Assembly (NCBI GenBank): GCA_013003335.1
Contig: JABDJT010000406.1
Coordinates: 1 to 7,334, forward strand
Source: Verrucomicrobiales bacterium
Lineage (GTDB): Bacteria; Verrucomicrobiota; Verrucomicrobiia; Verrucomicrobiales; DEV007
Reading direction: 5' to 3'
DNA length: 7,334 bases
Shown here piece after piece: positions 1 to 6,217 of this stretch; positions within the stretch are counted from its first letter, which is position 1; the number at the start of each line of letters is the position of its first letter. The translations under genes were made by a program, and so were the position numbers. The notes under the pieces are model-generated. The model ran no database searches and was not told the origin of the DNA. It worked only from the letters and a program-made list of their open reading frames with translations.

Positions 1-965
1 ACTCGAACCTGATGGCATATGGATGCCTGGATGAGGTTTCCGCCGGGAAAGATACGACGACCGGCCACTGGGAAATTGCTGGAGCGCCTCTCACTGAGCC
101 GTTTTCCGTATTCGAATCCTTTCCGGCCGATTTGGTCGCGGAACTGGAGTCTGTGGCCGGAGTCACGTTCCTCGGAAACTACGCGCAGTCCGGAACCGTG
201 ATCCTTGAGGAACTGGGCGCGAAACACTGTGAGACCGGCAGCCCGATTCTCTACACGAGCGCCGATTCCGTCCTCCAAATCGCCGCTCACGAAGGAATTA
301 TCCCTCTTTCTGACTTATACAAAATCTGTAAGAAGTGTCGATTCATCGCTGATCGAGAACGAATTGGACGCGTGATTGCCCGGCCGTTTATCGGAGATGC
401 AGAATCCGGCTTTCAGCGAACGGCAAACCGGAAGGATTTTTCTCTCGTGCCACCCGAAACCGTTCTGGACGCCCTGACCGGGGCCGGTTTTCCGGTGATC
501 GGTGTCGGGAAAATCTCCGACATTTTCGCGGGGAAAGGAATTACCGGTTCTCATCCGACCAAATCGAACGCTGATGGCATGGACGCCATCGGGACCTTGT
601 GGGACTCGATCGATGAAGGGCTGATTTTCGCCAATCTGGTTGATTTCGATATGCTGTACGGCCATCGGCGGGATCCCGAAGGATACGCGAATTGCCTGGC
701 CGAATTCGACGCCTGGTGGCTCGAATTTTTTCCCCGCATCGGGGGCGCTGATTTCGCAATGATCACCGCGGACCATGGAAACGACCCGACATGGCCGGGC
801 ACCGATCACACCCGTGAACGGGTTCCGCTCCTCGCGAAAGGTCCGGGTCTGGATGGCTCGCTTGGGAACCGGGACTCGTTCTCCGACATCGCTGCCTCGC
901 TGGCGGACTTTTTTGGGCTCGACCGCTGGCCTTGCGGAAAGTCGGTTTTTGTTGGGAACGACTAA
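1..965 (+). CDS. deoB: Phosphopentomutase, 5'-truncated by window start
   Basis: The enzyme interconverts ribose-1-phosphate (or deoxyribose-1-phosphate) and the 5-phosphate, linking nucleoside phosphorolysis to the pentose phosphate pathway in the cytoplasm. It belongs to the alkaline phosphatase superfamily. The frame is open from base 3, so the in-frame ATG at 12 is internal. Counting from that ATG, the family motif GKDTTTGHWE at residues 12-21 carries the phosphorylated threonine. LVDFDMLYGHRRD (about 210-222) supplies metal ligands D213 and H218, ITADHGND supplies D254 and H255, and TDHTRE supplies H266. The spacing matches Bacillus cereus D286, H291, D327, H328 and H339 (numbers recalled) with a constant offset of 73, so roughly 70-75 N-terminal residues, including the first metal aspartate, lie upstream of the window. 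All visible catalytic residues are intact. It ends 11 bp from the convergent glycosyltransferase gene. Identification is secure; the upstream operon context cannot be seen. Confidence 0.96.
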   Translation, partial: SNLMAYGCLDEVSAGKDTTTGHWEIAGAPLTEPFSVFESFPADLVAELESVAGVTFLGNYAQSGTVILEELGAKHCETGSPILYTSADSVLQIAAHEGIIPLSDLYKICKKCRFIADRERIGRVIARPFIGDAESGFQRTANRKDFSLVPPETVLDALTGAGFPVIGVGKISDIFAGKGITGSHPTKSNADGMDAIGTLWDSIDEGLIFANLVDFDMLYGHRRDPEGYANCLAEFDAWWLEFFPRIGGADFAMITADHGNDPTWPGTDHTRERVPLLAKGPGLDGSLGNRDSFSDIAASLADFFGLDRWPCGKSVFVGND

Positions 966-976
966 AGACGGTTCAT

Positions 977-1825
977 TCAGTGAACTGACCCTGTTGGTTC
1001 GGGAAAGCCCTTTTTCCCGATGATTGCTGCTTTTTCCAGCAAGGCTGAAATTGTCGCATCAAATTGCGCCCCATCGGGATTTCCGGTTTCGAGAAACTTG
1101 AGCAATGCCGCGATCCGCCACCGATCGATCCCGTGCGGCACGCTTGCCGTCAGTTGATCGGAGGCTCCCCCGAATTTCGTTACCCATTTCCCCGGAACGA
1201 ATCCCACTGGATGCCGGGCGGTGATTCGAAGCCACAGTTCGTAATCCTCGCAAACCCGAAACCATTCATCGAAGCCGCCGGCTTCATTCCAGAGGTCGCG
1301 GGACATCAAAACCGCCGACGGGCTGATGCAACAGCGACGGGTGCTCTCGGAAAAAATCCGACCGCTGTCGGGTTGCTGGAGGTGGGTCGGTTTGTCGGCC
1401 GGTTTCCCTTTTCGAATCCAGCCCTCTTCGCATTGCGAGATTTGAAAATCCGGGTGCTCACGATGCCATTCGAGTTGAGCCGCCAGTTTCCGGGGTTCCC
1501 ACGTGTCATCCGAGTCCAGGAAAGCGATCCATTCAGCAGACGTAGCGGCGGCGCCCGTATTCCGGGAAGCAGCCGGCCCCCGATTCTCCGAATGGACAAT
1601 CCAGCGATGACCGGCTCTCTCCACGAACTCCCGCACATCGCTCAGACCGAAGTCCAGTGGCGATGCGTCATCGACCACGACCAGTTGAAAGTCCGTTTCC
1701 TCCTGATTCAAAACGCTTTCGACCGCCTGCCGAAGGCGTCGCGGGCGTCCGAACGCCGGAATCACGACCGCAACGGTTGAATCAGAGGATGTTTTCAAAC
1801 TATTGATCGAAATGATGTTTTTCAA
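977..1825 (-). CDS. Family 2 glycosyltransferase (GT-A fold)
   Basis: A 282-residue inverting glycosyltransferase that would transfer a sugar from a nucleotide-sugar donor, probably at the cytoplasmic side during polysaccharide or surface glycan assembly; donor and acceptor cannot be read from sequence. Motifs in order are VVIPAFGR (20-27) at the start of the nucleotide-binding fold, VVVDDAS (49-55), NRGPAASRNTG (81-91), the metal-binding DSDD inside FLDSDDTW (102-109), and CEDYELWLR (192-200), whose ED supplies the usual catalytic-base region. The middle (EEGWIRKGK, then CISPSAVLMSRDLW) and the tail (FGGASDQLTA, then GIDRWRIAAL) resemble a recurring GT2 subfamily known from memory in deltaproteobacteria. 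No membrane segment is evident. The frame has no ATG before the fold. I take TTG at 1825, with no clear Shine-Dalgarno; a second TTG at 1798 would give 273 residues and keep every motif. It is divergent from the DUF2339 gene. Confidence 0.9.
   Translation of the reverse strand: MKNIISINSLKTSSDSTVAVVIPAFGRPRRLRQAVESVLNQEETDFQLVVVDDASPLDFGLSDVREFVERAGHRWIVHSENRGPAASRNTGAAATSAEWIAFLDSDDTWEPRKLAAQLEWHREHPDFQISQCEEGWIRKGKPADKPTHLQQPDSGRIFSESTRRCCISPSAVLMSRDLWNEAGGFDEWFRVCEDYELWLRITARHPVGFVPGKWVTKFGGASDQLTASVPHGIDRWRIAALLKFLETGNPDGAQFDATISALLEKAAIIGKKGFPEPTGSVH
1000..1042. terminator. Tandem hairpins beyond deoB stop, possible terminator
   Basis: Downstream of the deoB stop, inside the 3' end of the opposing glycosyltransferase gene, are two potential hairpins. 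Bases 999-1006 pair with 1013-1020 (8 bp, loop 6, second arm including a T run), and 1024-1029 pair with 1037-1042 (6 bp, loop 7 containing five T). A weaker stem, 971-975 with 981-985, lies closer to the stop. None is followed by a clean U tract on either strand, so this is not a textbook intrinsic terminator. The position between convergent genes is the main support. Confidence 0.25.
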
Positions 1826-1893
1826 AAATGAATCGATGACATCGATTCGGTGAATTCAGTTACTATGTCCAGTATCCAACGTAACGCTGCGCC
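1826..1893. promoter_or_regulatory. Divergent intergenic region with probable promoters
   Basis: These 68 bp separate the divergent glycosyltransferase and DUF2339 starts and must hold at least the promoter of the DUF2339 operon, unless leaders overlap the coding regions. The region is more AT-rich than its surroundings. On the plus strand ATGACA (1836-1841) matches 5 of 6 bases of a sigma-70 -35 box, and TACTAT (1861-1866) is a partial -10, but the 19-bp spacing is long and housekeeping sigma consensus may not apply in this organism. No convincing box pair was found on the minus strand. TGAATTCA (1851-1858) is a further 8-bp palindrome beside the main inverted repeat. No Shine-Dalgarno precedes the ATG at 1894. 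Confidence 0.4.
1830..1848. repeat. Perfect inverted repeat, candidate operator
   Basis: GAATCGAT (1830-1837) and ATCGATTC (1841-1848) are perfect reverse complements separated by GAC. The 19-bp dyad ends 5 bp from the glycosyltransferase start at 1825 and overlaps the best -35 match for the DUF2339 operon. The size and symmetry fit a site for a dimeric helix-turn-helix regulator that could affect both genes. No regulator gene is visible in the window, so the binding protein is unknown. A hairpin with a 3-base loop would be strained, which favours DNA binding over an RNA structure. Confidence 0.45.
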
Positions 1894-4800
1894 ATGGAGG
1901 GCTTTTTTCTGTTTCTTTTATTTGCCGGTTTCGTTCTCGGAATCGTTTTCATTGTGACGACGCTTTCGCGATTGAAAAAGAACGAGCGAATGCTGCGATC
2001 CCTTCGGCAGCAAATTCGGGACCTGCGGACCGAAATCCATGATGCAGGGCTGGAACCGGAAGAGGAGTCGAGCGAGTTGAAAGAGCGCTTCGATGAAGCG
2101 AAAGAGCGCGCTTTGTCCGAACCGGAAGACGATCTACCCGCAGGACCACCTCCCCTTCCATCGCGAGCGGATGTAGAGGCGGATGTGGATGTGCACGAAG
2201 CTGAGGATGAGGAACCTCCACCCATTCCGCTCGCCGCGCCTGAGCCTGCCGTGGCAGCAAATTCCGCAGAACCGAAATACGCTGCCAACGAGGCGGCACC
2301 GGCTGAAAGTCCGCCGTCTCCCCAACCGGTCGCTCAACCTCGAAAGCCGCGGGAGAACAAGTTGCGCCCGATTCTGGAGAAACTGTATTTGTGGCCGCCG
2401 AGCGGTGATGACGCAGCGGAGGCAACGATCCTGGGATGGTGGCTTTCGCGGATCGGGCTGATTCTGCTGATTATCGCAGCGACCTTCGGGGGCCTGTATG
2501 TGTCGAAGGACGCGCCGCCGATCCTTCGTGTGCTGGCTCTGTCCGGCATTTCAATCGGGGTCGTCGTCCTCGGTCTTTGGCTGGAGAAGCGTCTCGCGGC
2601 GTTCGGGCGCCTGATTTCCGCGGGTGGTCTCGGCCTGGGATACTTTACCTCATTCGGAGCCTTTGCCCTGCCTGCCCTGAAGGTAATCGAATCCGTGCCC
2701 CTGGCTCTCGCCATTCAGGCGGTAGTCGTCGTCATCCTGGTTGCGTGGAGTCTCTGGAAGAACGACGAGGTTGTCGGCGCGATGGCCGTGCTGCTGGGAT
2801 ATGTTTCGTGCTTTTTTTCCTACCGGCACGACGAATTGCACTTCGTGCTCGCAGGAGTGATGCTGCTCGGAGCGGCGAGCGCGTTTCTCCTCTGGAAGCG
2901 GGACTGGTTGTGGGCGCAGGGAATTGGAATACTCGGAACGTGGGGTGGCTTTCTGCTGATGGGATTGTTCGAATGGGCTGACCAACCGGAAACGGCTCCG
3001 GCTTTCGCTCTTCTCGTGGTGTGTCTCGCGGTAGCAGCCTTGATTTTTGAAGCCGCTCATTTCCTGTCCAGCCCCCGCCATGAACCCGGTTCCAATTCCG
3101 GAAAGTGGATCAAGCGGTTGTCGATCCTGTCCAGTTCCCTGGCTATCGTGGCGGGTTACCTTTCCGTTCGCGCAGCCTATCCGGATTTGGCTGCGTGGTT
3201 TTTCCTGACGTTTTCCGTATTGATGCTGGGATTCGCCTTTGCCCATTTCCGGAGCGGAAAGTCCGTCGGACTGGATCAGCTGTTCTTCCTGAAATCGATG
3301 GGCCTCTTATGCCTGTTCTTTGTGGAATATTTCGATGGCCCGGTCCGTTGGCTGTCAATCAGTCTCCAGGCGGGAGCGGTATTGTGGTCCTTCTACAAAA
3401 CCCGTTACCGCTGGGTGGAGATCGCGTTCTGGGTGTTTTTCGCCGTGGCGGGAATCGTGATTTTACACGGAATTTTCGACGATCAACCAGCCTGGCTGTT
3501 TTACGGCGTCCGCAACCTTGTCGGAATCACGGCTCTGACCGCTCTGTCTTTCTGGATCGCGATCCATCGGGCAATCCGATTTCCGGATTCCGAAAAACCG
3601 GCCCCGGTCAGTTCGCCCTGGAATCCTCTCTACCTGCTGGCAGCCGGATTTCTCGCCGTTCCGGCCATCTCGCTCGCGCTCGTGCCGTGGATCAAAACGG
3701 ATGCACTTCGGCCCGTTTCCATGGCGATCACGGGGCTCTTCCTCGCTGCACCCCTTTTGAAATGGCCGCGCATTGGCCCGGTGCTCTCACTGATCCTCGT
3801 TTTGTCCGGAGCCTTCATCACGTTCCTCGTGATGAGTTCCAATCTGGAACTCGAAACCGCCTCGTCGATTGGCCTTGTTTTCACCGCGCTGGCGATCGGG
3901 ATCGCGGAGTTGGTTCGCAAGTGGTGGATGCCGCACTGGCACATCGGGAATGGTGTGCGGTCGCTGTTTGCCGCTTTCGGATTGCTGCTTTTCCTGCGGA
4001 CATGCTCCCTCACGATCGAGCAAGTCGGCTGGGGCGGAGCGATTGTTGAAGTTCTCTGCCTGATTGCACTGGCAGCGCTCGGCGTATTCTGGCTGTGGAG
4101 ACTTTCGATTCCGTTCCGCGACGGCTTGAAGTCCAATGCTCCGGCTTCTCACCTGGGATGGCAATGGGGAATCAGTGTTTGGATCGGCCTGATCGTCGGC
4201 GCCTTTGGCGCATTTGAAATGGCGAACACCGATTTCCAGGGAATCTGGGTGATGGGCGCTGGAGTCCTGCTTTTTGCCGCGTCGTTCCTGACAAGAAATC
4301 CAGTACCGGCGGTAGCCGGCGGGTTCCCCCTCGGTTTCGGCCTGCTGAATTATCTCGATCAATTCAAGGCCGCAACGCCTCTGCCCGAGCATCTCCTCGC
4401 AACCGTGATTGGCATCGTGCTCGTCGCCGGAACGGCCGTCGTCCTCTGGCGTTTCACCCGGGAGATGAAACCGGATTCGACTGTCCTCAGCGGCTTCGAA
4501 CTCGCTCTGCACGCGATCGCCCTGCTTGTGCTGCATTGGTTCGTCAGGAATCAAATGGATGTGTCCCAGGTCTTCTTTGCCAATGCAGCTCTGGCCGTCG
4601 GCCTGATTCTTCTGGCACGGATCCAGCCCATGCGCGGGCTTCACGTAGCGAGCGGGATTCCAATTCTGTATGCCGCGCTCCACGCTTTCACGTACGTCAC
4701 GGAACTGAATCAAAACGAAATCGGCGCGGATTCCTGGTGGTGGTTCGGGATGGCACCGGTACTGGTTTGGATCTGGTTGGCGACGCATCGCGATCGGGAC

Positions 4801-5493
4801 ATTTCCAGTTTCAGCCCGGAACCGGAGCAAAACCGACTCGCTTTCGGTTGGCCCGTTTTCCTGGGATCTGTCGCCCTGGCGATTGCCGTCGCATTTGGAA
4901 TCACCGTTCCGTGGAACCCTGTGGGATTCGCGGCAGCAGCTGTGATCATCGTGGCACTGTGGCGCTGGCAGGGCGGAATCGGCGGGAATTTGTGGAGCTG
5001 GTTCCTGTTGCTTATCGCGTTTGGCCACAACTGGTATGTCATCATTGAAGCCAACCCCGAAAAACACACGGCTACTCTGATTGCCACCTCCCTGACAGGA
5101 ATCCTCGCCCTGCTGCATGGCGTAATCTTCCCCCGCAGCCGGGTGGAATATCGGCGGGCGTCCCTTCTCAACTCCCTGCCCGCCCTGTTGCTGTGCTTTT
5201 TCGCTTTTTTTCCCGGGGTACTGGGCGTTGACAATCTCACCACGGTTTTCTGGGGCATCGCTTCCATCGTGGTCTTCGCGACCGGCCTCATTGCCGGGCT
5301 GCGGGTCTACCGAATCGTGGGCCTGGGCGGACTTGTCTTTTGCATCGGGCGAATTTTTCTCGTCGATATCCAGGACACATTCTACCGAATCCTCGCCTTT
5401 TTCGCCATCGCCGTCGTCATGCTCGTAATCGGCTACCTCTATCATCGGTTCCGCGACCGCATCGAAAACTTCGGAGAGAAAAAAGGCGCATAA
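1894..5493 (+). CDS. DUF2339 giant polytopic membrane protein
   Basis: An 1199-residue integral membrane protein of the DUF2339 family (Pfam PF10101, recalled), whose function is unknown. Residues 3-24 are a hydrophobic anchor, 27-75 a charged region with coiled-coil character, and 80-155 an acidic and proline-rich linker containing GPPPLPS and EEPPPIPL. From about residue 180 to the end lie roughly 30-37 hydrophobic segments by eye. The family signature region is residues 181-250: a tryptophan-arginine start (GWWLSRIGLILL), a helix around LRVLALSGISIGVVVLG, then a glycine-rich stretch ISAGGLGLGYF. The C-terminal hallmark is also present (FLVDIQDTFYRILAFF at about 1155-1170, then GYLYHRF). 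ATG 1894 is supported by an in-frame TAA at 1882 and by the anchor beginning immediately after it. No Shine-Dalgarno is visible. It heads a probable three-gene operon with the next start 4 bp beyond its stop. A transport or envelope-scaffold role is possible but unproven. Confidence 0.9.
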   Translation: MEGFFLFLLFAGFVLGIVFIVTTLSRLKKNERMLRSLRQQIRDLRTEIHDAGLEPEEESSELKERFDEAKERALSEPEDDLPAGPPPLPSRADVEADVDVHEAEDEEPPPIPLAAPEPAVAANSAEPKYAANEAAPAESPPSPQPVAQPRKPRENKLRPILEKLYLWPPSGDDAAEATILGWWLSRIGLILLIIAATFGGLYVSKDAPPILRVLALSGISIGVVVLGLWLEKRLAAFGRLISAGGLGLGYFTSFGAFALPALKVIESVPLALAIQAVVVVILVAWSLWKNDEVVGAMAVLLGYVSCFFSYRHDELHFVLAGVMLLGAASAFLLWKRDWLWAQGIGILGTWGGFLLMGLFEWADQPETAPAFALLVVCLAVAALIFEAAHFLSSPRHEPGSNSGKWIKRLSILSSSLAIVAGYLSVRAAYPDLAAWFFLTFSVLMLGFAFAHFRSGKSVGLDQLFFLKSMGLLCLFFVEYFDGPVRWLSISLQAGAVLWSFYKTRYRWVEIAFWVFFAVAGIVILHGIFDDQPAWLFYGVRNLVGITALTALSFWIAIHRAIRFPDSEKPAPVSSPWNPLYLLAAGFLAVPAISLALVPWIKTDALRPVSMAITGLFLAAPLLKWPRIGPVLSLILVLSGAFITFLVMSSNLELETASSIGLVFTALAIGIAELVRKWWMPHWHIGNGVRSLFAAFGLLLFLRTCSLTIEQVGWGGAIVEVLCLIALAALGVFWLWRLSIPFRDGLKSNAPASHLGWQWGISVWIGLIVGAFGAFEMANTDFQGIWVMGAGVLLFAASFLTRNPVPAVAGGFPLGFGLLNYLDQFKAATPLPEHLLATVIGIVLVAGTAVVLWRFTREMKPDSTVLSGFELALHAIALLVLHWFVRNQMDVSQVFFANAALAVGLILLARIQPMRGLHVASGIPILYAALHAFTYVTELNQNEIGADSWWWFGMAPVLVWIWLATHRDRDISSFSPEPEQNRLAFGWPVFLGSVALAIAVAFGITVPWNPVGFAAAAVIIVALWRWQGGIGGNLWSWFLLLIAFGHNWYVIIEANPEKHTATLIATSLTGILALLHGVIFPRSRVEYRRASLLNSLPALLLCFFAFFPGVLGVDNLTTVFWGIASIVVFATGLIAGLRVYRIVGLGGLVFCIGRIFLVDIQDTFYRILAFFAIAVVMLVIGYLYHRFRDRIENFGEKKGA

Positions 5494-5497
5494 CCGG

Positions 5498-6217
5498 TTG
5501 CGGAAATCGCAGGGCAACCGCAAAATTTCCGCCGTGGCGGAAGAAACCGAATCACCTGAACCTGATCAATCGAGCGGGGCCGAAGACATTCCGGCTCCGA
5601 CTCCTCCTTCGATTAATCTCCCACCGCCCGACAAGTTTGACGTTTCACAGGGCGAAGATCTGGAGGCTGTCCTCGAGCGGAACCGGCAGATCAAGGAAGA
5701 GAACACCACTGTTTCCAAAAAGCAGAAAAGAAAGTGGCGGAAAGAGAAGAGGAAACTCGACCCGGGAGAAGCACGGGACAGGAGAAGAAACTGCTGCGGC
5801 TGCCTGTTGCTCTTTGTGCTGTTTCTTGTCGTCCCCTCGGTCATCATCCCCGGCTGGATAATTTACAAAGCCGTCAGCGGCCCGGCCAAAGCCGGGTTTG
5901 AGACCGTGGACTACACGAAGGAATCCGGAGTGGTCACAGTGGACGAAGCGCCCGGCGACAAAACCCTGATCCTGGCCAGCTGGCTTATCTACCAGGCGGA
6001 AAAAACGCCGCATGAGTTGAATATCGTGGCCCAGGACGTCACGGTTTCCGGAATTTTTGAAAAAGATGTCGTGATTCACGGCGTGTATGTGACGCTGGAG
6101 AAAGGCACCGTGTTCCGCGGAAACGTGGATGTGAACGCCGTCGAAGTGATCGACAAGGGCGCTTCAGTCGAAGGCAAAACCGGTGGCCGCGTCTTTTTCC
6201 AGAAATCAGCAGACTGA
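5498..6217 (+). CDS. Membrane-anchored protein with bactofilin-like repeat domain
   Basis: A 239-residue protein I cannot assign to a named family. Residues 1-50 are polar with a proline-rich stretch (IPAPTPPSINLPPP). Residues 50-98 are strongly charged, probably helical, and end in a dense basic run (KKQKRKWRKEKRK, then RDRRR). CCGC (99-102) opens a single membrane helix at about 99-123. The C-terminal domain has short beta-type repeats: VTVSGIFEKDVVIHG (181-195), VTLEKGTVFRGNVDVN (198-213) and VEVIDKGASVEGK (215-227). Their valine/glycine/charged rhythm recalls bactofilins (polymer-forming beta-helix proteins). The basic flank places the N-terminus in the cytoplasm and the repeat domain outside. 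I use TTG 5498, with AAAAGG 12-17 bases upstream as a weak ribosome site; GTG 5534 would give 227 residues. Its stop overlaps the apbE start, implying translational coupling. The gene is well supported; the bactofilin resemblance is tentative and needs profile or structure comparison. Confidence 0.78.
   Translation: MRKSQGNRKISAVAEETESPEPDQSSGAEDIPAPTPPSINLPPPDKFDVSQGEDLEAVLERNRQIKEENTTVSKKQKRKWRKEKRKLDPGEARDRRRNCCGCLLLFVLFLVVPSVIIPGWIIYKAVSGPAKAGFETVDYTKESGVVTVDEAPGDKTLILASWLIYQAEKTPHELNIVAQDVTVSGIFEKDVVIHGVYVTLEKGTVFRGNVDVNAVEVIDKGASVEGKTGGRVFFQKSAD

Noticed and set aside
315..809. 164-codon minus-strand frame opposite deoB.
   Set aside because: It overlaps the catalytic core of deoB and resembles no family.
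1064..1780. 238-codon open frame on the plus strand across the glycosyltransferase gene.
   Set aside because: The opposite strand encodes an intact glycosyltransferase with all motifs. This frame is arginine- and proline-rich with no domain or start signal.
2812..2819. T runs of about seven in the DUF2339 gene (also near 5208) considered as phase-variable slippage sites.
   Set aside because: They are short, encode phenylalanine in membrane helices, and the frame is intact. Nothing else suggests phase variation.
3787..5523. 578-codon open frame on the minus strand opposite the DUF2339 gene.
   Set aside because: It lies almost entirely antisense to a well-supported membrane protein. Its product is a hydrophilic mirror of hydrophobic codons, with no recognisable domain. 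Long antisense frames are expected here because the sense codons rarely produce stops in that frame.
5340..5861. 173-codon plus-strand frame spanning the junction of the DUF2339 gene and the next gene.
   Set aside because: It bridges the end of one supported gene and the start of another in a different frame and is dominated by arginine, proline and serine, typical of an out-of-frame reading.
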